Shown here piece after piece: positions 22,806-30,896 of a stretch of DNA of 64,000 bases (the first letter of the stretch is position 1; each line of letters opens with the position of its first letter). The notes under the pieces are model-generated. The model made no database searches, was not told the origin of the DNA, and worked only from the letters and a program-made list of their open reading frames with translations. The DNA is from Clostridia bacterium (lineage in GTDB: Bacteria; Bacillota; Clostridia; Oscillospirales; Acutalibacteraceae), in contig JAFXFC010000013.1 in the NCBI GenBank assembly GCA_017513525.1, positions 1 to 64,000 on the forward strand, written 5' to 3'. The translations under genes and the position numbers were made by a program.

Positions 22806-23963
22806 ATGACTTTTTGTCCCGATAAAACCGAGGTTTTCTTTTCTTTTCTTGAAAACCCCATAAATGTGTCATCTGTTTTCTGTGAAATCAATCTTCCCTT
22901 TATGGAAGGACCGCTTACTATTCGTTGGTACGGTGTTATTATTGCATTCGGACTTACACTTGCCGTGCTTTTCGGCGGAAGAAAAGCCTATGTATGGAAA
23001 ATGGATATCAACAAAATGCTTGATGTCCTGATATACGGAGCCTTGGGCGGCATAATAGGTGCGAGACTTTACTATGTTTTCAGTAAATGGGATTACTACA
23101 GTGTAAACCCTGAAGAGATATTCCAGATATGGAACGGCGGTCTTGCCATTTACGGCGGACTTATCGGTGGTATAATTGCAGGTATAATTGTATGTAAGGT
23201 CGAAAAGCTCAATATATTGAATCTTCTCGATTTATGCGGTATGAGCTTTTTGATAGGACAGGGTATCGGCAGATGGGGCAACTTCGCAAATCAGGAGGCC
23301 TTCGGCACAAATACTGATCTTCCGTGGGGAATGTATTCAGTAAAAACCGAAGCTTACCTTACAAGTCTTGTAAATTCAGGCTCTGATATAATAGTAGATC
23401 CCAAAGCTCCCGTTCATCCGACATTCCTTTATGAATCAATATGGTGTATTTTAAGCTTTATTATTCTTTACATCGTATGTCAGAAATTCCGTAAATTCAG
23501 CGGTCAGATTATTTTAGGCTACGGCTTCTTATACGGAATTGAAAGAGCCATAGTTGAGGGTATGCGCACAGACTCTCTTTATATAGGAGATACCAATATC
23601 AGAACCTCACAGCTTTTATCGCTTTTACTTGTAATTGTCTGCGGAGCACTTCTTGTTGTGCTTACCGTTAAGTACACAAAAAATCCCAAGCCCATTGAGG
23701 GTGTTGATTACTTCAACGAAATTCCTTTATACCGCCACAGAAAGAAAGCGGCAGATGCAAAGGCTTTAGTGGAGAAGTATACTGAAGAGCTCACAGTTCT
23801 TAAAGCAAAGCTCGAAGCAGATGTTGAGGACAAGCCCAAAAAGGGAAAAATAGAAGCAATAGAAGAAAAGCTCAAAAAAGCACAGTCTGACTTTGAAAAA
23901 GCACAGGCTAAAGTAGAAGCACAGGACGCTAAAAAAGCAGCAAAAAAAGCTAAAGCAAAATAA
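22806..23963 (+). CDS. lgt: Prolipoprotein diacylglyceryl transferase with a charged C-terminal tail
   Basis: 385 residues, membrane. It transfers diacylglycerol from phosphatidylglycerol to the lipobox Cys of prolipoproteins, of which this window encodes several. IRWYGVIIAFG (about 38-48), the signature GRWGNFANQEAFG (about 156-168) and HPTFLYES (about 200-207) are family motifs. The core ends near residue 300. About 80 further residues form a Lys/Ala/Glu-rich coiled coil ending in KKAAKKAKAK, absent from most Lgt proteins. It probably lies in the cytoplasm. AAGGTG precedes the ATG, and a strong terminator follows. Confidence 0.94.
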   Translation: MTFCPDKTEVFFSFLENPINVSSVFCEINLPFMEGPLTIRWYGVIIAFGLTLAVLFGGRKAYVWKMDINKMLDVLIYGALGGIIGARLYYVFSKWDYYSVNPEEIFQIWNGGLAIYGGLIGGIIAGIIVCKVEKLNILNLLDLCGMSFLIGQGIGRWGNFANQEAFGTNTDLPWGMYSVKTEAYLTSLVNSGSDIIVDPKAPVHPTFLYESIWCILSFIILYIVCQKFRKFSGQIILGYGFLYGIERAIVEGMRTDSLYIGDTNIRTSQLLSLLLVIVCGALLVVLTVKYTKNPKPIEGVDYFNEIPLYRHRKKAADAKALVEKYTEELTVLKAKLEADVEDKPKKGKIEAIEEKLKKAQSDFEKAQAKVEAQDAKKAAKKAKAK

Positions 23964-23966
23964 ACA

Positions 23967-24000
23967 AAAAATCCGGAAGCTGCTTTTCTTCCGGATTTTT
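23967..24000 (+). terminator. Terminator of yebC-lgt
   Basis: AAATCCGGAA pairs with TTCCGGATTTTT across a short loop, ending in a T-run. Confidence 0.9.
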
Positions 24001-24004
24001 AAAT

Positions 24005-24256
24005 AAATCATAATTTATCGCAGTAAGCTGCCTTTACATTTGTAGGGGAGGGGTCCCCCCTCCCGCAAGTGGAAGAAGACAATTGATTATATAAAGATTG
24101 TTTATGGGAAAGTAAAAACGACCGTTTTTGATTTGAAAAACAAGTAATTCTTTAAAGTTACAACTTCTCGGTTACGGGAGGGGAAACCCCTCCCCTACGA
24201 TTACATGTGGTTCTTGATAACGGGAGGGGAGACCCCTCCCCTACAAATTATGATTT
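24005..24256. repeat. R2 repeat, copy b
   Basis: Begins AAATCATAATTTATCGCAG and ends CTACAAATTATGATTT. It has a hairpin GTAGGGGAGGGG...CCCTCCCGC near 24043 and two G-rich/C-rich hairpins near 24176-24200 and 24220-24244. Internal GGGAAAGTAAAAACGACC is shared with the 37494 copy. It fills the gap between lgt and the sugar kinase, whose ribosome site begins right after it. Confidence 0.8.
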
Positions 24257-24270
24257 TTGGGGGGAATGAA

Positions 24271-25170
24271 ATGTATTTTCTCGGTATTGACGGTGGTGGT
24301 ACAAAAACCACCTGTCTTGTTTGTGATGAAAAGTTGAATGAAGTGTGCCGTGTTGTCGGTTCTTCCATAAATTATTATTCCGAAGGACTTCCAAAAGCCC
24401 GACAGAATATGAAAGATATGCTTTTGGAAATAGAAAAGCTCACGGGTATTTCTCATTTTGACGGTGTTTGTGTCGGCTCATCTGCTCTGTTTTCGAGAGC
24501 CGATGAAAAACAGCTTCACGATTTCTGTGACGGTGTATTTTCCTCTGATAATATAATAATGGATTCTGACCTTTTTATAGCACTTAAAGCCTCAGAAAAG
24601 AAAAATGTGCTTGTTGCAATTGCAGGGACAGGCTCAATGGTTGCAGGCTTTAATGAAAACAGGGAAGTTGTAACCAAGGGCGGCTTCGGCTATATTTTAG
24701 GAGATGAAGGCAGCGGCTACAGAATTGCTCTCGACGGCATAAGAGAGGGTGTGCGCTCACTCGACAATACAGGCGAAAAATCTCTTCTCGGTGAGTATCT
24801 TCTTGAATTTTCCAATGTGAAAACAAAGGAAGAGCTCGTAGATGCTTTTTATTCTCCCGAAAAGGACAGAAAGGCAATAGCCGCATTTGCGTCTTTTGTT
24901 TCAAAGGCTGCCGAAAACGGTGATAAAGTAGCACTTTCCATTCTTTATAATCAGGCTGAGTTTTTATATTCTACAGTTTCGGCACTCATAAAAGAAATGC
25001 CCGAAAAGCCTCATATAGCACTTTTCGGCGGTGTTTTTCAGCACTGTGAAATTTTTACGGCTTATTTCAAAAATCTCGTAAAAGACAGCTGTTCGGGCTG
25101 TGAAAGACTGGCAAAAGAACCCGTATACGGTGCAGTTGTTGCGGCAAAGGAAAGTGTGTATGATAACTGA
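24271..25170 (+). CDS. BadF/BadG-family sugar kinase (N-acetylglucosamine kinase-like)
   Basis: 299 residues, start ATG 24271 after GGGGGGAA. It is an ASKHA-fold ATPase: phosphate-1 loop LGIDGGGTKTTCLVCD (4-19), ALKASEKKNVLVAIAGTGSM (phosphate-2 region), GGFGYILGDEGSGY (about 133-146) and the adenosine motif IALFGGVFQ (about 250-258). These match the BadF/BadG/BcrA/BcrD group, whose short members phosphorylate N-acetylglucosamine or related sugars. It overlaps the following HAD gene by 11 bases, so a joint role in sugar-phosphate handling is plausible. Confidence 0.85.
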   Translation: MYFLGIDGGGTKTTCLVCDEKLNEVCRVVGSSINYYSEGLPKARQNMKDMLLEIEKLTGISHFDGVCVGSSALFSRADEKQLHDFCDGVFSSDNIIMDSDLFIALKASEKKNVLVAIAGTGSMVAGFNENREVVTKGGFGYILGDEGSGYRIALDGIREGVRSLDNTGEKSLLGEYLLEFSNVKTKEELVDAFYSPEKDRKAIAAFASFVSKAAENGDKVALSILYNQAEFLYSTVSALIKEMPEKPHIALFGGVFQHCEIFTAYFKNLVKDSCSGCERLAKEPVYGAVVAAKESVYDN

Positions 25171-25783
25171 ATTTATATGGGATTTTGACGGTATGCTCTT
25201 TAATACATATCCCCATACCACGGCGGCACTTTGTGAATATTATAAAAGGCACGGAAAGGAAATTGATTCCGTTGAAGCCTTCAATAAGCTTAAAATCAGT
25301 ATCCGTGAAGCCTTTAAGTTTTTCGGTATGACAGAAGACGGCGAAAAAGAGTTTTATGAGATAGAAGACGATCTTGATTTTAAGCCTCGCGGAGTTCCAT
25401 ATGAGGGCATACCCGAAATACTCCGATATATAAAAGAACACGGCGGCAGAAATTATCTTTATACCCACCGTGACAAAGTAGCAATCCAATATCTCGATAA
25501 ATTCTCATTAACTGAGTATTTTACGGATTTTGTCACAAGAGAAATGGACTTTCCCTTTAAGCCTTCTCCCGATGCAGTCGAATATCTAATCAAAAAGCAT
25601 GATCTTAATAAAGAGAATTGTATTATGTTAGGTGACAGAACCATTGACTGCGGCTCAGGACTGAATGCAGGCATAAAAGCACTTCTCTTTGACGAGTTCA
25701 GAACACTTAAAGACAGCTCATATACCTATTACGCAACTACAGTAAATGAAGTTATGGCTGTAATAAAAAACTTAATGCAATAA
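25160..25783 (+). CDS. HAD-family hydrolase (phosphatase)
   Basis: 207 residues. FIWDFDGMLFNT (5-16) is motif I with nucleophile Asp and general-acid Asp; Met replaces the usual Thr of DxDGT. YTHRDK (about 97-102) supplies the motif II Thr, and MLGDRTIDCGSGLNAG (about 155-170) is motif IV. Helical cap between motifs I and II. A phosphoglycolate-phosphatase/beta-phosphoglucomutase type enzyme is likely, with unknown substrate. Start codon inside the kinase gene. Confidence 0.88.
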   Translation: MITEFIWDFDGMLFNTYPHTTAALCEYYKRHGKEIDSVEAFNKLKISIREAFKFFGMTEDGEKEFYEIEDDLDFKPRGVPYEGIPEILRYIKEHGGRNYLYTHRDKVAIQYLDKFSLTEYFTDFVTREMDFPFKPSPDAVEYLIKKHDLNKENCIMLGDRTIDCGSGLNAGIKALLFDEFRTLKDSSYTYYATTVNEVMAVIKNLMQ

Positions 25784-25784
25784 T

Positions 25785-25827
25785 AAAAAAGAGATAACAC
25801 GGACAATATCCGTATTATCTCTTTTTT
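25785..25827. terminator. Bidirectional terminator
   Basis: AAAAAAGAGATAA (25785-25797) pairs perfectly with TTATCTCTTTTTT (25815-25827), with an inner ACGG/CCGT. It serves the HAD gene on the left and probably the GNAT gene on the right. Confidence 0.9.
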
Positions 25828-25906
25828 GACTTTTTACAGGAAGTCGAGGGGCATTATAGAAACATAAAATGGTCTATTTATGTTTTTCTTTTGAAATGTA
25901 TAAATG

Positions 25907-26455
25907 TTATGAATTTAAGTCCAAGTACATCGGTTCGCAACCTTCTACATAATACCCTTCATCTCCATACATTGTAGAACCAAACTTTTTAAAGCCATGT
26001 CTTTTATAAAAGTTTATGGCTTGTGGTACAGAGTAAAGTACTATTTTTGCAGCTCCAATTTTCTTATGTGATAAATCTGACATATAATAAATCATGTAGT
26101 CAAACATTACATCACTTAATGAAAGTTTTTCTTTTTCGGGAGAATAGGGCAAATGCTGATATTCTTCAGATGTAGCCAAGTATTTTATCTCCATAGCAGA
26201 AAGGATAGTTGAAAATTGTTCTATGCTATTGTCCTCTGTAAAGATTGCAGAGCAGGCTATTGTTATGCAAGCTACTACTTTATCATTCTCTTTATCAATA
26301 TATAGGTATGTAACAGAAGTATTATCTTTAAATGAATACTTTCTAAAGTATTTGTCTATAGAGGGGTTGCCACAAGTAAAGTTTTCAACATATTTTCTAT
26401 TATCTTGAGTTAAAATTTCCACTCCTATTTTAATGTCCTGTCCATATTTCTCCAT
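25907..26455 (-). CDS. GNAT acetyltransferase, possible toxin
   Basis: 182 residues. GNAT fold: central strand VVACITIACSAIF, CoA-binding region KIGAAKIVLYS (about 132-142) and the C-terminal PQAINFYKRHGFKKFG (about 145-160). The N-terminus (FTCGNPSIDKYFRKYS) resembles GNAT toxins of the TacT/AtaT kind, which acetylate aminoacyl-tRNA. A 65-residue basic ORF lies 13 bases upstream, in the antitoxin position. The pair is richer in A/T than its neighbours, suggesting transfer. A non-toxin GNAT role is also possible. Confidence 0.7.
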   Translation of the reverse strand: MEKYGQDIKIGVEILTQDNRKYVENFTCGNPSIDKYFRKYSFKDNTSVTYLYIDKENDKVVACITIACSAIFTEDNSIEQFSTILSAMEIKYLATSEEYQHLPYSPEKEKLSLSDVMFDYMIYYMSDLSHKKIGAAKIVLYSVPQAINFYKRHGFKKFGSTMYGDEGYYVEGCEPMYLDLNS

Positions 26456-26468
26456 TACAACATCTCAC

Positions 26469-26666
26469 TTATTTATTTGCAATATTGTTGCGCGCAAAAA
26501 GAGCTGCATTTTCTTCAATTGAGTCTTTTTTTGTTTTTGACATTTTGCTCTTAACTATCTTCTGAGCTTCATCTTTTTTCAATATATATGAATTCTTTTT
26601 TGGTGTTGCTAATGCTGCCATTTTTACGACCTTCTTTCGATTTTGTATTTGTTCACAATCAGACAT
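26469..26666 (-). CDS. Small basic protein upstream of GNAT, possible antitoxin
   Basis: 65 residues after a strong GGAGGTAGATAT ribosome site. It is Lys-rich (KKNSYILKKDEAQKIVKSK) with a helical C-terminal part ENAALFARNNIANK. No clear ribbon-helix-helix or HTH is visible. Position, size and spacing fit the antitoxin of a GNAT type II pair: the N-terminal part may bind DNA and the C-terminus the enzyme. This is inference from context. Confidence 0.5.
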   Translation of the reverse strand: MSDCEQIQNRKKVVKMAALATPKKNSYILKKDEAQKIVKSKMSKTKKDSIEENAALFARNNIANK

Positions 26667-26930
26667 ATATCTACCTCCATGCCTTTTTATATTATGACGT
26701 ATAAAGGTGTATATACAATGAAAGTGAACATTTATTGTCTATATTTTAGCACTATCATCGGATGTTTTCAATAAATGATAGCTATTTTTTTCACTTTTTT
26801 TAGTTTTTTACACCTTTTGTACACATTTTTTGCTAAATCATGATATCTTTTTACTTTATAATAGCACTTCTTTTTTATAGAATTTAGAACTTTTACCTGT
26901 AATTCAATGTCGTTTTTTATTAAAAAGCAT
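26667..26930. other. AT-rich gap without a convincing gene
   Basis: Upstream region of the putative GNAT pair. On the - strand TTGTAT and TAATAT (about 18 bases apart, near 26690-26720) could be its promoter. Poly-T/A runs dominate the rest. A 78-residue basic - strand ORF runs through here and through the terminator at 26931-26975; I do not consider it a gene. Confidence 0.4.
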
Positions 26931-26975
26931 AAAAAGGGGATGTAAAAAAACGAAAGTTTTATTACATCCCCTTTT
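26931..26975 (-). terminator. Terminator of the RimJ/L-type acetyltransferase gene
   Basis: AAAAGGGGATGTAA (from about 26931) pairs with TTACATCCCCTTTT (26962-26975). Read on the - strand it follows the acetyltransferase stop by about 30 bases. Confidence 0.8.
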
Positions 26976-27005
26976 CTTTTTTTCGATAAATTAGAATTTG
27001 ACACA

Positions 27006-27533
27006 TTATTTGTGGTGGTCGGTTGCCGAGGCCCTCTTTGCTGATACGGAATAATAAGCTATGTCGGCAACTTTCCCACAAAGATTTGCTTGCGGTAGTA
27101 TTGCATGGAGTTCAAATCCCAATTTTTCAGCAAGATGCCTTGAGTTTTGATTATCAGCGGATATTTGTGCACTTATCCTTATAAACCCAAGTGTTTCAAA
27201 ACAATACTTTAGAACTGCACTTCCGGCTTCAAAAGCATAACCTTGATGCCAATATGACGGGTCTATATACCATGCTATTTCACCTATTTTATTTTCGATA
27301 ACGGAATAAATACCTATATCACCGATAAATGTACCGTCATCAAGAGTAATTCCCCATGATGTATTTCCCCTAATTCTATTAACATGCTGTAAGAGTTGTT
27401 TTGCATTATGAGGCATATAAGGTCCACTGATATTTTCGATTTCTGGCTTTAATAGGTATTTTAAGTTTTTTGCATCATTTTTTTTAATGCTTCTTAAAAT
27501 TAAACGCTTGGTTTTTATTTCCTGTGCATCCAT
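27006..27533 (-). CDS. RimJ/RimL-type GNAT acetyltransferase
   Basis: 175 residues, start MDAQEIKTKRLILR after TGGAGG. TKRLILRSIKKNDAKN is the usual N-terminal motif, with IGDIGIYS and GEIAWYIDPSYWHQGYAFEAG (the CoA-binding region, about 91-111) and NQNSRHLAEKLGFE (about 137-150) at the conserved third motif. Such enzymes acetylate protein N-termini, amino acids or antibiotics. Target unknown. It ends before a strong terminator. Confidence 0.85.
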   Translation of the reverse strand: MDAQEIKTKRLILRSIKKNDAKNLKYLLKPEIENISGPYMPHNAKQLLQHVNRIRGNTSWGITLDDGTFIGDIGIYSVIENKIGEIAWYIDPSYWHQGYAFEAGSAVLKYCFETLGFIRISAQISADNQNSRHLAEKLGFELHAILPQANLCGKVADIAYYSVSAKRASATDHHK

Positions 27534-27593
27534 AATACCTCCAAAATAAAACTTCAATCCGTCACTCAAGTGACAGATATCATCATCAATTTT

Positions 27594-28988
27594 TTAAACT
27601 TCAAACATCATATTTTCAACAAAAAGCTCTGAAAAAACGCTGTCGGCGGACATATCCTTATATGCGGCATTTTTTGTGATTAGTGAAAGGTCATTGCTTT
27701 CACAGGCATATTTTACCGTGCCTAGAAGTGAGCTGTTATTAAGAGGGGTACATCTGCTTTTAAGCTCTTTCGGAAAAAGTCCTGTTATCACGGCATTTTC
27801 TATATTTATTTTTGCCGAAAAACCACCCGAAATATAAAGCTGCTCTATTTCGTCAAAACTAATGCCCGCATGCTTCATTAAGGTTAAAACACCCGAATAA
27901 ATTGCAGATTTTGCGAGCTGGAACTGCCTGATGTCATTCTGATTTATAAATACATCTTCTGTTATACTGAACTTTTCAGTTTCCAAAAAGCCTGTTTCAT
28001 CAATAATTTCGTTTTTGATAAGCACAGCCATTATATCAATAAGTCCCGTGCCGCAAATTCCTTTTGCAGGTGCATTTCCTATTGTTTTATAATTCCCCGA
28101 ATATATATATTCGCACACAGCACCCTCAGACGCACTCATTCCGCAGGTGATATTAGCCCCCTCAAAGCACGGACCCGCGGCGGCTGCAGTGCAGATAACA
28201 CACTCGTCAGAAAAAAGCACGATTTCGGCATTTGTGCCAAGGTCAATGAGAATTGAGTATTTGCCGTGAAGAGGTGCACTTACAAGGTTTAATCCTGCAG
28301 TAATATCAGCACCTATAAAAGAGGAAATTGAGGGCAGTGAATGTACTGCTTTTACTGAGTTGAGTCCAAGCTCTTTGGCGTTTACTGTCCTTTCTTCAAG
28401 AAAAACGGGAGTGTACGGTGCACTTCCCATAGATGCACAGTCCTCACCGAAGAAAATGTGAAGCATTACGGTGTTTCCCGAAACAAAAAGAGTATCGGCA
28501 GAGTTTTGGGAGAAACGACTAAGCATAGAGTTGATTTTCTTTATAAGAACCGACTGCATTTCATTCACACCGTTTTTTCTGCAGTAATCAATTCTTGACA
28601 TAATGTCAGCGCCGAAAATTCTTTGAGGATTTGTGTCGGTCTTAACATCAATTATATTTTTATTCTCGGTATCTGCTAAAGCCAGTGCAAGTGTTGTTGT
28701 TCCTATATCAAGAACGAAGACTGGTTTATCCGAAGCAGATGCTGAAATTACAGCACCTGTTTCGGATATTATATTTTCATCTTCCTTTACTTCAACAACA
28801 ATGTCGGAATGTATTTCATATTTACACGAAAGCTCTTCTTTTCCGTTAACCTTAACAGTACATTTTTTGCAGATCCCCATACCTCCACAGGGGTGCGAAT
28901 GGGGAATTTCTGATTTTATAAGTATATCACCTAAAATACTGCCCTCTTCGGCAAAAAAGGTCTTCGAGTCTATAATTACCTTATACAT
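27594..28988 (-). CDS. Reductive activator of corrinoid enzymes (RACE; ASKHA/2Fe-2S)
   Basis: 464 residues. An N-terminal ferredoxin-like domain carries CGGMGICKKC and a later Cys in LSCKYE (about 34-55), fitting a 2Fe-2S cluster. It is followed by an ASKHA ATPase-type domain with DIGTTTLALALADT (about 95-108), LIDLGTNAEIVLF (about 238-250), AAGPCFEGANITCG (about 258-271) and LYISGGFSAKI. This combination defines RACE proteins, which use ATP and a low-potential electron to re-reduce oxidised Co(II) in corrinoid proteins. It overlaps the methyltransferase gene by 8 bases and is the last gene of the operon. Confidence 0.9.
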   Translation of the reverse strand: MYKVIIDSKTFFAEEGSILGDILIKSEIPHSHPCGGMGICKKCTVKVNGKEELSCKYEIHSDIVVEVKEDENIISETGAVISASASDKPVFVLDIGTTTLALALADTENKNIIDVKTDTNPQRIFGADIMSRIDYCRKNGVNEMQSVLIKKINSMLSRFSQNSADTLFVSGNTVMLHIFFGEDCASMGSAPYTPVFLEERTVNAKELGLNSVKAVHSLPSISSFIGADITAGLNLVSAPLHGKYSILIDLGTNAEIVLFSDECVICTAAAAGPCFEGANITCGMSASEGAVCEYIYSGNYKTIGNAPAKGICGTGLIDIMAVLIKNEIIDETGFLETEKFSITEDVFINQNDIRQFQLAKSAIYSGVLTLMKHAGISFDEIEQLYISGGFSAKINIENAVITGLFPKELKSRCTPLNNSSLLGTVKYACESNDLSLITKNAAYKDMSADSVFSELFVENMMFEV

Positions 28989-29970
28989 AAATTTCTGTTA
29001 CCTTATTAAAGTATGCTTCAATATTCTCCCAACTGGCTTCGGGCGGAACATCGCAGCCGGTTGAAATCATAAAATTATCATATCCTGAATAAAGCCGATG
29101 AAGCCTTTCTACCTCGTTTTCAATATCTTCAGGCTTTCCCCTTAAAAACATTACGGGGTCTATATTTCCCATTACTATTTTATCTGAGGGAATTGTATCA
29201 AGAGCCTTTTTGAGATCAATTGCATTTCCGAAATGGAAGATATCGGCATTAAGTGTGGAAATATCCGTGAGCATATCGTTTGCGGCATTTCCGCAGTTGT
29301 GATAGCAGATAAGAAAATCGTCTTGGTTTACATCGTCGAATATTTCTTTTACAAAGGGGAGAGAAAATTCACGGTTAAGCGCGGGAGAGAGAAGACCTGC
29401 CGCAGGTTCAGCCATAATAATACCGTCTGCACCTGCTTCTTTGAAGGCATTTATATATTCCTTCAAAAATAAAGAAGCCTTAGAAAGAAGTATTTTAACT
29501 TCGTCGGGAGAATCGTAACATTCCATCATAAGCTCAGTCATATCAAAAAGCCGTCCTGCAAGAGAATAAGGCCCTATGACACCTGCAAAAACGGGGATAT
29601 CCTTTATGTTCTCTTTAGCTTTTCTTACACTTTCAATATAAAGAGCGGTTCTTCCCGCGCCTACTTTCGGAACGGTGATTTGCTCCGCTTCCGAAACTGA
29701 TTCTATAATGCCCTTTTCGACAGCGGGAATTTCTTTCTCGTAAAAGCGTACTTTTGCGCCGAAGGCTTCAGCTTCAACGGATAAGTCCATCATATTAAGA
29801 CCGGCGCCAATGGGGCATTTTTCTTTTATTGTTTTCATGCCCATATAAAGATTTTCCGATGAAGAGATAAGCTCTTTTACGCTTATTCCCATAAGTGAAG
29901 CTGACGGGAATGAGAGTATAGGTACGGTTTTTTGCTTGTTTTTAAGTAAAGCTTTTGCTTTTTCTTTCAT
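28981..29970 (-). CDS. UroD-fold corrinoid methyltransferase (MtaA/CmuA family)
   Basis: 329 residues, start MKEKAKALL after AGGTGAT. It has a uroporphyrinogen-decarboxylase-like TIM barrel with the zinc motif YHNCGNA (HxC, about 236-242) and a later Cys in ISTGCDVPP (about 305-313), as in MtaA/CmuA methyltransferases. GVIGPYSLAGRLFDM lies mid-protein. It would move a methyl group between a substrate or acceptor and the corrinoid protein of the next gene. Whether it is the substrate demethylase or the second methyltransferase cannot be told; no MttB- or MtaB-type gene is adjacent. Confidence 0.85.
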   Translation of the reverse strand: MKEKAKALLKNKQKTVPILSFPSASLMGISVKELISSSENLYMGMKTIKEKCPIGAGLNMMDLSVEAEAFGAKVRFYEKEIPAVEKGIIESVSEAEQITVPKVGAGRTALYIESVRKAKENIKDIPVFAGVIGPYSLAGRLFDMTELMMECYDSPDEVKILLSKASLFLKEYINAFKEAGADGIIMAEPAAGLLSPALNREFSLPFVKEIFDDVNQDDFLICYHNCGNAANDMLTDISTLNADIFHFGNAIDLKKALDTIPSDKIVMGNIDPVMFLRGKPEDIENEVERLHRLYSGYDNFMISTGCDVPPEASWENIEAYFNKVTEIYV

Positions 29971-30004
29971 GTTATCACCTGAAAAACAATTTTTTCTGTT
30001 GTTT

Positions 30005-30640
30005 TTATAATTTACAAAGCTCCACAGCCGTCTCAGCAGCACTTGCCGCATCTGAGGTATAGCAGTCCGCACCGATTTTTTTGCAGAATTCTTCGGTTAC
30101 GGGAGCGCCTCCTACCATAATCTTTACTTTATCTCTGATACCCTTTTCCTGAGCGCACTTTACTACTTCTCCCATAACCTCCATTGTAGTGGTAAGAAGT
30201 GCTGAACAGCATATGAGCTGACAGTTTTCTTCGATAGCCGTATTTATAAAGGTTTCGGGAGAAACATCTGTGCCGAGGTCTATTACCTCAAGTCCTTTGC
30301 CCTCAAGCATCATTTTTACAAGATTTTTTCCTATGTCATGCAAGTCGCCCTGAACGGTGCCGATACATACCTTTCCTACGAAGCGTTCTCCGTCTTCAGC
30401 TAAAAGAGGCTTCAGAAGCTTCAGCCCTATATTCATTGCTCTTGCCGCAACAAGGACTTCGGGAACATAAACCTCATTGTTCTTAAACCTTTCGCCGATA
30501 ATATTCATACCGTGAAGAAGCCCCTGATTTAATATATCGACCGCGGGAAGAGCGTCGTTTATGGCTTGTTCAACAAGCTCTTGTACGGCTTTATGCTTAC
30601 CCTTCTGCAGGTTTTCTGATATTTCAAGATATATATTCAT
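30005..30640 (-). CDS. Corrinoid (B12-binding) protein, MtaC/MtbC-like
   Basis: 211 residues. A helical cap domain (about 1-85) precedes a B12-binding Rossmann domain with GTVQGDLHDIGKN (about 92-104): the DxHxxG His ligates cobalt in the base-off form. GLEVIDLGTDV and ITMMVGGAPV-like KIMVGGAPVTEEF complete the family pattern. It is the methyl carrier of the operon, working with the UroD-like methyltransferase and the RACE activator. AAGGAG precedes the ATG. Confidence 0.93.
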   Translation of the reverse strand: MNIYLEISENLQKGKHKAVQELVEQAINDALPAVDILNQGLLHGMNIIGERFKNNEVYVPEVLVAARAMNIGLKLLKPLLAEDGERFVGKVCIGTVQGDLHDIGKNLVKMMLEGKGLEVIDLGTDVSPETFINTAIEENCQLICCSALLTTTMEVMGEVVKCAQEKGIRDKVKIMVGGAPVTEEFCKKIGADCYTSDAASAAETAVELCKL

Positions 30641-30714
30641 AATAAACTCCTTAAAACTAAGAATTACCTTTTCTATTCTATCACATTAATATAAAAAAAT
30701 AAATAGTAAACAAG

Positions 30715-30842
30715 AAAACGGCTTCGCCGTGCGCCTACGGCGACCGTTTTCGGTGAGGCCTCTCCGAGGAAAGCTTGCTTTCCGTTCGAAGGGACATAAA
30801 ATCCTTTTACTTTATAGGAAGGAATTTCCTATAAAGTAAAAA
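30715..30842. repeat. Cluster of short hairpins
   Basis: Successive inverted repeats: GGCTTCGCC, a GC-rich CGCC/GGCG segment, GGAAAGCTTGCTTTCC near 30771-30786, and a perfect 16-bp stem (30805-30820 with 30826-30841). The TTCG-type loops recall the R3 arrays, but the constant spacer is missing. It lies between the ligase operon end and the corrinoid operon start. No ORF. Confidence 0.6.
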
Positions 30843-30845
30843 AAT

Positions 30846-30876
30846 CCTCCTGCGGCATAAAGATTGCCGCAAGAGG
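30846..30876 (-). terminator. Terminator of the adenylate-ligase operon
   Basis: Read on the - strand, CCTCTTGCGGCA pairs with TGCCGCAGGAGG and is followed by ATTTTTTT. Confidence 0.85.
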
Positions 30877-30896
30877 TTTTCTGTCATAAAAAATTA

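Noticed and set aside
24039-24245. G-rich tracts as G-quadruplex signals
   Set aside because: The GGGGAGGGG tracts are always matched by CCCCTCCCC close by, so simple hairpins explain them better; quadruplex formation cannot be judged from this alone.
26768-27004. 78-residue basic - strand ORF
   Set aside because: It overlaps the terminator at 26931-26975 and AT-rich intergenic DNA, has no ribosome site, and its Lys/Tyr/Ile composition reflects base composition.
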